Part shown: positions 6,395 through 13,152 of the stretch, one piece after another | Position numbering within the stretch: position 1 is the stretch's first letter | Layout: each line of letters starts with the position of its first letter | IMG/VR virus record: IMGVR_UViG_3300021225_000417 | Coordinates: 1-61,549 of that record | DNA length: 61,549 nt | DNA from: a virus | Direction: 5' to 3' (one strand) | Made by a program: the position numbers and the translations under genes | Notes under the pieces: generated by a model | Told to the model about the DNA's origin: nothing | The model's database searches: none | The model's input: the letters and a program-made list of their open reading frames with translations, nothing else

Positions 6395-6883
6395 TTACAC
6401 GCGTTGCCCGATCACGCCCCACGGCGCTTTCACCGCGCTCTTGATCGGGTTGGTTCCCGCCGCGTCAGCAATCAATGCGTCGCCCAGAGGGATTGCCGCC
6501 TGCGAGCCTTCGTCGGGATTGGCGACCCACCACTGACCCTCGGTCCAGACGTAGGTGAATTCAGTCCAGCAATCGGCCTCCGGCCACACGCCGGCGAGCG
6601 TGTCGGCAACAACGCCGTCGGTGTCTTTCTCGCCGCGGTCTCGACCGTAATAGACGCAATAGCCGGGAATGCTGTTATCGAAGTTGTGGCCCTTTGGCTT
6701 TGTGCATTTCGGCGCCAGTGACGACAAATCACCATGTTTGACGAGCGCCTCCGCCCTTTTCTGCGAATTGTAATGGTCCTGCAGGATGCGGCCGTTGTGT
6801 GAGAGGTATCCATCCCAGTGGCAGTAAATCCGCTTCCATTGGCCACCGGAGAGTTGGACGATGATGTCAGAGCGCGTTCCCAT
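6395..6883 (-). CDS. Conserved phage protein of unknown function (MGTRSDI family)
   Basis: A 162-residue protein starting MGTRSDIIVQLSGGQWKRIY, followed by CHWDGYLSHNGRILQDHYNS. This N-terminus is widespread in phages and prophages of Gram-negative bacteria, always of unknown function. The Trp-rich centre (TEFTYVWTEGQWWVANPDEG) suggests a compact beta domain. The frame is open to 6943, but conservation starts at the ATG at 6883. Confidence 0.75.
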   Translation of the reverse strand: MGTRSDIIVQLSGGQWKRIYCHWDGYLSHNGRILQDHYNSQKRAEALVKHGDLSSLAPKCTKPKGHNFDNSIPGYCVYYGRDRGEKDTDGVVADTLAGVWPEADCWTEFTYVWTEGQWWVANPDEGSQAAIPLGDALIADAAGTNPIKSAVKAPWGVIGQRV

Positions 6884-6945
6884 GATGATTAATCCCCATA
6901 TGACATTTCGAGAGAAGTGTGGGCCGCCGCAGCGGCCCATCAACG

Positions 6946-7227
6946 TTACGCGGCTACCGGAACTTTTGCCTTGACGCGGACGGTCGTGATCAGGGTCGTC
7001 GAGGAAGCCTCGGCGATCTGGGCCGGGGTCAGGATCGCCTTGACCTTCTTCTGGTCGAGCGACGAGCGTTCCGACAGGGCGACGGTGACGACGCAGAAGT
7101 TGCCGACGACTTCCTCGACGCCGAGGTCGAGGATCGCCTTCTTGGCGACGTCGAGTTCCCTGGTCAGAGCATCAATCTCGTGCTTGAGGGAAGCGTATCG
7201 GTCGGCAAGATCAGCAAGGTTGGACAT
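6946..7227 (-). CDS. Coiled-coil protein, first gene after the internal early promoter
   Basis: A 93-residue protein: an N-terminal coiled coil (YASLKHEIDALTRELDVAKK) and a Thr/Val-rich C-terminus (TLITTVRVKAKVPVAA). Its family is unknown. The true start at 7227 has the ribosome element TTGAAATGGAGATTGACATG. The open frame extends to 7389 through the promoter and operator region and should be discarded there. Confidence 0.65.
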   Translation of the reverse strand: MSNLADLADRYASLKHEIDALTRELDVAKKAILDLGVEEVVGNFCVVTVALSERSSLDQKKVKAILTPAQIAEASSTTLITTVRVKAKVPVAA

Positions 7228-7274
7228 GTCAATCTCCATTTCAATCAGTGTGGGCAGCGCCTGCCCATGAACAG

Positions 7275-7325
7275 ACACTACTATGGAACTTTCTTCCGTG
7301 CAAGCGTTATTTGGAAGATAGTTCC
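7275..7325 (-). promoter_or_regulatory. Leftward promoter with two GGAA-N5-TTCC operators
   Basis: On the minus strand TTGCAC (7303-7298) and TAGTGT (7280-7275) are 17 bases apart. The palindromic GGAAGAAAGTTCC (7297-7285) fills the spacer. A second, inverted-sense copy lies just upstream (7313-7325, GGAAGATAGTTCC on the plus strand), overlapping the end of the upstream gene. The arrangement matches 8915-8943 and indicates a shared regulator. Confidence 0.65.
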
Positions 7326-7555
7326 ATTTTTTTCGCCCACCACGGATCGTATGCAAACGGGATCTGACACCAGAGCCCGGAGCCGTCATCCGCCGAGAAC
7401 AGCTCCGGGCGGTTGACCAGCCTCTTGTCGTCCAGCATTTCGCGCATGACGCGCCGCGAAGCCGGATCGACTTTCACGTAGAGGTCGCTTTCGTGATGCG
7501 CCATTCGGCATCCGGCGAACTTCAGTGTCTCGTAGACGCTGCATTCAAGTTCCAT
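7307..7555 (-). CDS. Hypothetical protein
   Basis: An 82-residue protein (MELECSVYETLKFAGCRMAH...LFSADDGSGLWCQIPFAYDP) of no recognised family. The ATG at 7555 has GGGGTGG upstream; a GTG at 7564 is an alternative. Its last codons contain one copy of the operator palindrome of the downstream promoter. Confidence 0.6.
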   Translation of the reverse strand: MELECSVYETLKFAGCRMAHHESDLYVKVDPASRRVMREMLDDKRLVNRPELFSADDGSGLWCQIPFAYDPWWAKKMELSSK

Positions 7556-7557
7556 AT

Positions 7558-7776
7558 TCACCACCCCATTGTTATGTCCGGGCGCTCAAGCCACGCCACA
7601 CGCGGCAACGTCACCGGCTCCTCAGAAAGATACCTGCGATGCTGCGCGAAGATCAGCTTTCTACGAAGCTCGGCGCTGTATTCGCTATCAACCTGCGCCC
7701 TCTTCATCTTGCGATGGATCGCAGCTTTGCCATTAGGGTCCGCAGAATAATCGCATTTCAATTTTATGTGTTGCAT
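7558..7776 (-). CDS. Hypothetical basic protein
   Basis: A 72-residue Arg/Lys-rich protein with two Trp near the C-terminus. The ATG follows GAGGAAAAGGCT. Its family is not recognised. It is a member of the 8881-7307 leftward operon, with only short gaps to its neighbours. Confidence 0.6.
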   Translation of the reverse strand: MQHIKLKCDYSADPNGKAAIHRKMKRAQVDSEYSAELRRKLIFAQHRRYLSEEPVTLPRVAWLERPDITMGW

Positions 7777-7786
7777 AGCCTTTTCC

Positions 7787-8005
7787 TCACGCCGCTTTCA
7801 TCTTGGTGTAAATATCATTCACGCCTCTCAGGAATTCATAGAATTCTCCCTCTTCCATTTTATGCCTGAGAGCTATCAGAGCGACGTCAAGCTTGCGGCC
7901 AACGACGTGATCTTGCGGAACCGTTCCCGCGAGAAGTATGCATGCCTGCCGCAGCCGATCCTCTGACATGCCTGCGTATCGATATTGCGCATTTTGATTG
8001 TTCAT
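7787..8005 (-). CDS. Hypothetical helical protein
   Basis: A 72-residue, mostly alpha-helical protein (RLRQACILLAGTVPQDHVVG, ALIALRHKMEEGEFYEFLRG). The ATG is preceded by CGGAGTGAATTGAT. Its family is not recognised. Confidence 0.6.
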   Translation of the reverse strand: MNNQNAQYRYAGMSEDRLRQACILLAGTVPQDHVVGRKLDVALIALRHKMEEGEFYEFLRGVNDIYTKMKAA

Positions 8006-8038
8006 ATCAATTCACTCCGATTTTTACTTCCGCCACGG

Positions 8039-8224
8039 TTATCCAAAAAAACGAGGGTTCAGGATCATCTGCGCGTCAGTGTAGTTTCTTGCGCAGTAGT
8101 TTATCTGATTTATGTGTTCGGGATTATCAGGCTCCGCCTCCAGCCTGCGCGCCGCATGCAATAGCATCGCAATGCTCTCGTCACGCGCTTCTTTTATTCT
8201 CTGCGTCAGCTCTTCATTTGTCAT
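8039..8224 (-). CDS. Hypothetical helical protein
   Basis: A 61-residue protein (MTNEELTQRIKEARDESIAM...LHAARRLEAEPDNPEH), predominantly helical. The frame continues upstream to 8293, but the ATG at 8224 follows the TGGAGATATTGAT ribosome element shared by other genes here. Its role is unknown. Confidence 0.55.
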   Translation of the reverse strand: MTNEELTQRIKEARDESIAMLLHAARRLEAEPDNPEHINQINYCARNYTDAQMILNPRFFG

Positions 8225-8276
8225 ATCAATATCTCCATTCAGGTCTTGCGGCGGGAAATACGCAGATGCATTCCAG

Positions 8277-8579
8277 TCAATGTTGATTGGCACGTCTTGC
8301 CTCCATTGCAGTCTTGTATTCAGTTGAATGCTTTGCGCGCTCTACCGCGTATTTGATCGCCTCCTTTCGCGTTCTGAACCTGATGTGATGGTTTCCGTCA
8401 TAAAGAAACCACTTCGCTCCAGCGCATGGATGCGTGATCACAGAAATGCATTTTTTGCTGTACCATGATGCGTCTGGTTTGATGACATAGACCGCAATCT
8501 CACTCCATCCATCACGGCGATCTTCCCGCATCGTGATTGCGCTGTCGATGGTCGTTGTGCGCACGTTGTCGATAAGCAT
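8277..8579 (-). CDS. Hypothetical protein
   Basis: A 100-residue mixed alpha/beta protein (AKWFLYDGNHHIRFRTRKEA, YAVERAKHS). The start at 8579 has GAGATGGAGTCTTCT before it. The short segment FRTRKEAIKYAVERA resembles small phage DUFs, but I cannot name it. Confidence 0.6.
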   Translation of the reverse strand: MLIDNVRTTTIDSAITMREDRRDGWSEIAVYVIKPDASWYSKKCISVITHPCAGAKWFLYDGNHHIRFRTRKEAIKYAVERAKHSTEYKTAMEARRANQH

Positions 8580-8626
8580 AGAAGACTCCATCTCAATAAA
8601 CATGATGATGACGTGGATGCTGGCGC

Positions 8627-8881
8627 TTATTCGGCGCCATGCTCCGCGACCCAGTTCAGGGCGCCGTAGGGGACGTAGACCTTGCGGGGCGCGCCATTGA
8701 GAAGGTCGTAGTCGCTGGCGTAGTCCTGCTTGCCGAAGAACACGATCTCACTGCGCATGACCTTCGCGCTCAGCCACGCCCGGGCGAGGCACTCGCCGAA
8801 AGACATCTCGGCGCTCCACCGGCCGTAAAAGTCCCAGGCCAGCTGCATCACGCCTTTGCGGTTGATAGTTACGTTCGTCAT
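8627..8881 (-). CDS. Hypothetical protein, first gene of leftward operon
   Basis: An 84-residue protein (MTNVTINRKGVMQLAWDFYG...YGALNWVAEHGAE). The start at 8881 has GGATGGAGATTGAG upstream; the frame to 8908 only adds the leader. It is the first gene behind the promoter at 8915-8943. Its family is unknown. Confidence 0.62.
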   Translation of the reverse strand: MTNVTINRKGVMQLAWDFYGRWSAEMSFGECLARAWLSAKVMRSEIVFFGKQDYASDYDLLNGAPRKVYVPYGALNWVAEHGAE

Positions 8882-8914
8882 CTCAATCTCCATCCAAATC
8901 ATCAGCACCTTCTC

Positions 8915-8943
8915 TTTTTATCGGAACTTTCTTCCACGGTCAA
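8915..8943 (-). promoter_or_regulatory. Strong leftward promoter with GGAA-N5-TTCC operator in the spacer
   Basis: On the minus strand TTGACC (8943-8938), a 17-base spacer and TAAAAA (8920-8915) form a good sigma70-type promoter for the 8881-to-left operon. The palindrome GGAAGAAAGTTCC (8935-8923) lies wholly in the spacer, so a bound repressor would block RNA polymerase. The identical palindrome occurs at 7285-7297. Confidence 0.7.
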
Positions 8944-9004
8944 GCCCCATTCGCAATATTTTCGGGGAACACGTATCGTCGCCTTTTCGCCGGAGGACTT
9001 GACC

Positions 9005-9229
9005 ATGCCGACGCTCTTGCTAGACAAAACCGACCCCAAGACGCTCGCGACCGTCGTGGAGGTCGCCGCCGGCGCGCTCTGCCAGTTCAATTTCTCTTAT
9101 CACGACGGGCAGCCGGCAATTATCGAGGGGGAGAAATGCGACGCCCCGTGCGACTTTTGCCTCGCGCAGGCGTTCTACGTCGTTCACCGCATTGTCGCCG
9201 ATCAGAAAGAACAAACCAATGAGCAATAG
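9005..9229 (+). CDS. Hypothetical Cys-rich protein
   Basis: A 74-residue protein with a CDAPCDFC cluster (about residues 45-52), which could bind zinc. The frame is open from 8639, but the ATG at 9005 follows CCGGAGGACTTGA. Its end overlaps the GapR-like gene by 11 bases. It is the first gene of the rightward block. Confidence 0.6.
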   Translation: MPTLLLDKTDPKTLATVVEVAAGALCQFNFSYHDGQPAIIEGEKCDAPCDFCLAQAFYVVHRIVADQKEQTNEQ

Positions 9230-9527
9230 CCAATTGAAGTCTATCATTGAGCGCATCGAGCGTCTTGAGCTGGAAAAAACCGCCCTCGCCGAAGACATCA
9301 AAGAGGTCTATTCCGAAGCCAAAGGCACCGGCTTCGACCCGAAGATCATCAAGCAGATCGTCGCTATGCGAAAGAAGGACGCTCACAAGCGCCGCGAGGA
9401 GCAGGAACTGCTCGCCACTTACATGGCCGAGCTGGGAATGCTCGCCGACACGCCTCTCGGTCGAGCCGCCGTCGCGCGCGACCTCCCGGCCGCAAAGGAC
9501 GAAGCCCAACAAGAAGATGGGTTTTAA
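9219..9527 (+). CDS. gapR: GapR-like nucleoid protein (DUF2312)
   Basis: A 102-residue protein; residues 5-75 match the alphaproteobacterial GapR/DUF2312 family: LKSIIERIERLELEKTALAE, DIKEVYSEAKGTGFD, then KIIKQIVAMRKKD. Host GapR forms coiled-coil clamps on overtwisted DNA ahead of replication and transcription forks and stimulates gyrase. The C-terminus has a phage-specific extension (AAKDEAQQEDGF). A phage copy could support high-rate replication or displace host GapR (inference). The start at 9219 keeps the domain intact; the upstream codons from 9192 lie in the preceding gene. Confidence 0.88.
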   Translation: MSNSQLKSIIERIERLELEKTALAEDIKEVYSEAKGTGFDPKIIKQIVAMRKKDAHKRREEQELLATYMAELGMLADTPLGRAAVARDLPAAKDEAQQEDGF

Positions 9528-9552
9528 TTTGTAAACGTGCTATTATATCAGG

Positions 9553-9571
9553 CGAGGGCTTCTGGCCCTCG
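9553..9571 (+). promoter_or_regulatory. Stem-loop in the leader of the next gene
   Basis: CGAGGGC (9553-9559) and GCCCTCG (9565-9571) form a perfect 7-bp stem with a five-base loop, ending 8 bases before the ribosome site of 9588. No T run follows, so it is more likely a leader structure or weak attenuator than a full terminator. Confidence 0.45.
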
Positions 9572-9587
9572 TCGATCTGAGGTTGAT

Positions 9588-9959
9588 ATGGATATTACAC
9601 ACGACGATATGCTTCGTATGGAGGCCGAATTCGGTATACGCAACGGGGGGTGGACAAAGCTCGCCGTGGAATACCTCGGCCTCTCAATTCCGCTGCAGGC
9701 TGGATGGAAAGTCAGACTGATCGAAGAGGGTTCAAAGCCAGGTTCTCCGCATGACAACGGGCTGTCAGTCGAAGACTGGCGCTTTCTGCAGGGCGAGACA
9801 AAAGACGAACCCTTTAGTTGGAGAGTGACAGACGAGATGGAAATCAAAATGCGCCTTGATGCGCTCGACGCATTCGTTTCTGATCTACGAAAGAGAGCAG
9901 ACGCCGCGAAAGTCGAAATCAGGAAATTGCGCGATCAGCACGCGGGGGAGGAATGGTAA
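9588..9959 (+). CDS. Hypothetical protein upstream of terminase
   Basis: A 123-residue protein. The central GGWTKLAVEYLGLSIPLQAG is followed by WKVRLIEEG; the C-terminal half is a charged helix (LRKRADAAKVEIRKLRDQHA). Its family is unknown. The ATG at 9588 has TGAGGTTGAT upstream. The stop overlaps the terminase start (TAATG), so it is coupled to packaging genes. Confidence 0.6.
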   Translation: MDITHDDMLRMEAEFGIRNGGWTKLAVEYLGLSIPLQAGWKVRLIEEGSKPGSPHDNGLSVEDWRFLQGETKDEPFSWRVTDEMEIKMRLDALDAFVSDLRKRADAAKVEIRKLRDQHAGEEW

Positions 9960-10435
9960 TGGCTGTCGCACCGAAAAATTCTCCCGTCAAAAAGAACCCG
10001 GTCGGGCGCCCGACCAAATACAAGCCTGAATATTGCGAGAAAATCATTGAGCTCGCGAAGGAAGGGAAGGGCTGGGTTGCGTGGGCGCTCGCGTGCGGAG
10101 TAGATCGCCCGACGCTGTATGCGTGGGGTAATCAGCATCCTGAATTTTTGACAGCCCTCAAGGAAGCGAAGTTGCTTGAGCAGCTTTGGTGGGAGGAAGT
10201 TGGTCGATCTTCTGTGCACGCGAAGAACTTTCAGGCGGCTGTTTGGCGCACGTCGATGCAGGCGCGCTTTCGTGAGGACTACACGGAACGAAAGGTGCAG
10301 GAGGTTACTGGAAAAGATGGTGGCGCAATCAAGCACGAACACAATGCGTCGATTGACTTTAAGGCGCTGAATGAAGATCAGCGCCAACAACTACGAGAGT
10401 TATTGATGTTGGCGAAGAAGGGGGAAAAGAAATGA
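9959..10435 (+). CDS. terS: Terminase small subunit
   Basis: A 158-residue DNA-recognition subunit of the packaging motor. NPVGRPTKYKPEYCEKIIEL is the diagnostic N-terminus of the phage terminase small subunit family. It is followed by an HTH (WVAWALACGVDRPTLYAWGN) and a helical oligomerisation part. I prefer the ATG at 9959, 7 bases after GGGGGAGG; the ATG at 9953 is too close. It lies two genes upstream of the large subunit. Confidence 0.9.
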   Translation: MAVAPKNSPVKKNPVGRPTKYKPEYCEKIIELAKEGKGWVAWALACGVDRPTLYAWGNQHPEFLTALKEAKLLEQLWWEEVGRSSVHAKNFQAAVWRTSMQARFREDYTERKVQEVTGKDGGAIKHEHNASIDFKALNEDQRQQLRELLMLAKKGEKK

Positions 10436-10692
10436 CACTTGATAAAAACCGACACGCCCAGATGGATGCCTGTTCGAGCAAGATGCTGCAGGCATTGTCT
10501 GAGGCTGATATGGATTACTACACCGCAATGCACACTCTTGGCCTGTGCTTCGTTCAGTTACTCGTAGCAATTGAGGACACTAAAAAGGCGCAGGCTTGCT
10601 TCGTGGAAGTAATAGACGTCGTTTGCAAGACGATGCGAGCAACCGATGTTTTATTTTCGACAGATAGAAAAGAAGACACAACGGCTCATTGA
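10432..10692 (+). CDS. Hypothetical helical protein
   Basis: An 86-residue, Met/Cys-rich, mostly helical protein (MLQALSEADMDYYTAMHTLG, AQACFVEVIDVVCKTM). It overlaps the terS stop (ATGA) and the next start (TGATG), so it is coupled within the packaging operon. No family is recognised. Confidence 0.6.
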   Translation: MTLDKNRHAQMDACSSKMLQALSEADMDYYTAMHTLGLCFVQLLVAIEDTKKAQACFVEVIDVVCKTMRATDVLFSTDRKEDTTAH

Positions 10693-11309
10693 TGAACCCT
10701 CCTGTCGTTCACGCAATATTTCCGTGGCCGATCTTCACGGTTTTACTGGAACGCGATTTCTCTGAAGAAGAAATCGCGTTCGCGTGCACGCAGGATTGTG
10801 CATGGAATGTTGGCGGATTAATCAGCAAGGATCGTCGCGTCCTCGACAATCCTTGCCTCTCCAGCCTGCGCGCAATGATCCAGCAATATCTCGATCTCTA
10901 TGTTCAGCGCATCATATCGCCGCGCGATCCTATTGAAATTTACATCACGCAATCGTGGTTCAATCTCGAAAAAATGGGTATGTTTCATCACCAGCATTCA
11001 CATACAAACAGCATTGTTTCTGGCGTCGTCTATATCAGGACGCGGCCCGGAGACAGTGTCCAGTTCTATCGGGACAACCACCGTCAGATCATCTCGATTG
11101 AAGGCGTATCACGCGGTCCCTTCAATTCGGATGTCTGCAGCATCGGCGTTGAGACTGGAGAATTGATCCTCTTTCCCTCAGCCCTCGTCCACGGCGTCGA
11201 TCCGGTCGACAAAGATCGCGAGGAAGGGCGCCTCACGCTTTCATTCAACACCTTCGTGCGAGGCATCGTCGGAGACGAATTCGCATCCAACGCTCTGGAT
11301 CTGAAATGA
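10692..11309 (+). CDS. 2OG-Fe(II) oxygenase-like protein
   Basis: A 205-residue protein resembling the phage 2OG-Fe(II) oxygenase family (PF13759 type): QSWFNLEKMGMFHHQHSHTN (about 93-112), SIVSGVVYIRT, VQFYRD, and GELILFPSALVHGVDPV (about 155-171), then RLTLSFNTFV. The likely iron ligands are His in the HHQHSH cluster and His of VHGV. The expected 2OG-binding Arg is in EEGRLTLSFN. Substrates of such phage enzymes are mostly unknown; DNA bases or Pro/Lys of virion proteins are possible. It sits between terS and terL and overlaps terL by four bases. Confidence 0.75.
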   Translation: MNPPVVHAIFPWPIFTVLLERDFSEEEIAFACTQDCAWNVGGLISKDRRVLDNPCLSSLRAMIQQYLDLYVQRIISPRDPIEIYITQSWFNLEKMGMFHHQHSHTNSIVSGVVYIRTRPGDSVQFYRDNHRQIISIEGVSRGPFNSDVCSIGVETGELILFPSALVHGVDPVDKDREEGRLTLSFNTFVRGIVGDEFASNALDLK

Positions 11310-12922
11310 TCGAAGATATTTCGATCGATGACGCTTTGATCGAGCTGGACAGGATCGACGCGGAAGAAAGCCTCGCCGCATTTGTGCGAATGGCGTGGCA
11401 TATTATTGAACCCGGAGCGCCATACGTCCACGGTTGGCACATCGACTTCCTGTGCGCTCATCTCGAAGCCATAGGCGCAGGCGCTGAGATAGATGATGGT
11501 GAGTATTACAATCGCCTCCTGATCAACGTCCCGCCGGGCGCTATGAAATCTTTGCTTACCAGCGTCTTCTTCCCGGCTTGGATATGGGGGCCGAAAAAAC
11601 AGCCGCACAAGCGCTTTCTCTGCGCGTCGCATTCGCAGTCGCTTGCGATCCGCGACAGCACAAAGATGCGCCGCCTGATTGTCAGTGACTGGTATCAGGC
11701 GCGATGGGGCGACCACGTGACGCTCACCGGCGATCAGAACGCCAAAACGAAGTTCGAAAACACCGCGACCGGCTTCCGCGAGGCTGTCGCGGCCGGCTCA
11801 ATTACCGGCTCACGCGGCGACATCGTCATCATCGACGACCCACACAGTGTCGAGGGCGCGGCTTCCGACGCCATGCGCGCGTCAACAATCGAGTGGTTTC
11901 TCGAAGCCGTCCCGACACGTCTCAACAACCCCGAGCGATCGGCGATCATCGTCATCATGCAGCGCCTGCACGAAGGCGACGTCTCCGGCGTCATCCTCGA
12001 AAAACAGCTCGGATACGATCACATCATGTTGCCGATGCGCTACGACCCGCTCCGCGCCGCTCCGACGCTGTTGGGCTTCGAGGACCCGCGCAGGGAGGAA
12101 GGCGAACTTCTCTTCCCCGATCGCTTCCCCGAGCGCGTCGTCGAGCGCGACGAGCGCGTCATGGGGCCATACGCGGCCGCCGGCCAGCTGCAGCAAAGCC
12201 CCGTGCCTCGCGGCGGCGGCATCATCCAGCGCGAGTGGTGGCAGCTCTGGGAGCGGGATAACTACCCGCAATTCGACTACATCGTCGCCAGCCTCGACAC
12301 CGCCTACACCACAAAACAGGAGAACGACCCCAGCGCCATGACCGTCTGGGGCATATGGTCAGGCGGCGACCAGACTGCGCAGATCACGCGCGCGCCGTCG
12401 TCGGATGGCGAGATGATGGCCGTGCTGGAGCGGACGTATCGGCAGGAGCATCCGAAGTGCATGCTGATGTATGCGTGGACCGAGCGTTTGGAATTGCACG
12501 AGCTGGTCGAGAAAGTCCGCGAGACGATGGACCGATGCGGCGCCGATCGGCTGCTGATCGAAAACAAAGCTTCGGGACACAGCGTTGCCCAAGAGCTTCG
12601 CCGGGTTTATGGTCACGAGGATTTTGGCGTGCAAATGGTCGACCCAAAGACGGCCGACAAAATGGCGCGCCTTTACAGCGTTCAGCATTTGTTTTCAGAG
12701 GGACTGATCTACGCGCCGGATCGATCGTGGGCCGACGCGGTAATAAATCAGGCGGCTCAATTCCCGAAAGGGAAGCATGACGATCTTGTCGACACGGTTA
12801 GCATGGCGATGCGCCACCTGCGCGACACGGGAATGCTTGTCAGAGGGTCGGAGTGGACATCTGAAATCGACGAAAGTCGTATGCATCACGGCGCTGCGCC
12901 GGAGCCGCTCTATCCAGTTTAA
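11306..12922 (+). CDS. terL: Terminase large subunit
   Basis: A 538-residue packaging ATPase-nuclease. Walker A is VPPGAMKS (about 75-82), Walker B is IVIIDDPH (about 173-180) with the coupling motif IVIMQRLHEGD after it. The RNase H-like nuclease begins with SLDTAYTTK (about 330) and ends with HDDLVDTVSMA (about 491), giving the acidic triad. It docks on the portal and drives headful-type DNA packaging. Both domains are full length. Its start overlaps the oxygenase stop (ATGA). Confidence 0.95.
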   Translation: MIEDISIDDALIELDRIDAEESLAAFVRMAWHIIEPGAPYVHGWHIDFLCAHLEAIGAGAEIDDGEYYNRLLINVPPGAMKSLLTSVFFPAWIWGPKKQPHKRFLCASHSQSLAIRDSTKMRRLIVSDWYQARWGDHVTLTGDQNAKTKFENTATGFREAVAAGSITGSRGDIVIIDDPHSVEGAASDAMRASTIEWFLEAVPTRLNNPERSAIIVIMQRLHEGDVSGVILEKQLGYDHIMLPMRYDPLRAAPTLLGFEDPRREEGELLFPDRFPERVVERDERVMGPYAAAGQLQQSPVPRGGGIIQREWWQLWERDNYPQFDYIVASLDTAYTTKQENDPSAMTVWGIWSGGDQTAQITRAPSSDGEMMAVLERTYRQEHPKCMLMYAWTERLELHELVEKVRETMDRCGADRLLIENKASGHSVAQELRRVYGHEDFGVQMVDPKTADKMARLYSVQHLFSEGLIYAPDRSWADAVINQAAQFPKGKHDDLVDTVSMAMRHLRDTGMLVRGSEWTSEIDESRMHHGAAPEPLYPV

Positions 12923-12935
12923 CAGGAAATTCAAG

Positions 12936-13151
12936 ATGATATTCGCCAATGCCGTTGTCGATGTCCTTGATGCGCCGCCGCCTCACGGCAAGGGGCTCGG
13001 GCGTTTTCGCGTCGAAGTTTGGGGCAAGGAGCCCCATGATTACGTGCGGGTGTATGAAATAACGGCCCGCGATGATAATATGGCGGCTCGCGAGGGCCTG
13101 GATCGTTTCTCCAAGGAGATCGGTGATCTCCTGAAAAAACAGGAAGAGTAG
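12936..13151 (+). CDS. Small protein between terminase and portal
   Basis: A 71-residue protein (GKGLGRFRVEVWGKEPHDYV, EGLDRFSKEIGDLLKKQEE): beta-rich N-terminus and a charged helix at the C-terminus. The start follows ACAGGAAATTCAAG. It lies tightly between terL and portal, so a small virion or connector accessory role is plausible. Its family is not recognised. Confidence 0.6.
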   Translation: MIFANAVVDVLDAPPPHGKGLGRFRVEVWGKEPHDYVRVYEITARDDNMAAREGLDRFSKEIGDLLKKQEE

Positions 13152-13152
13152 C

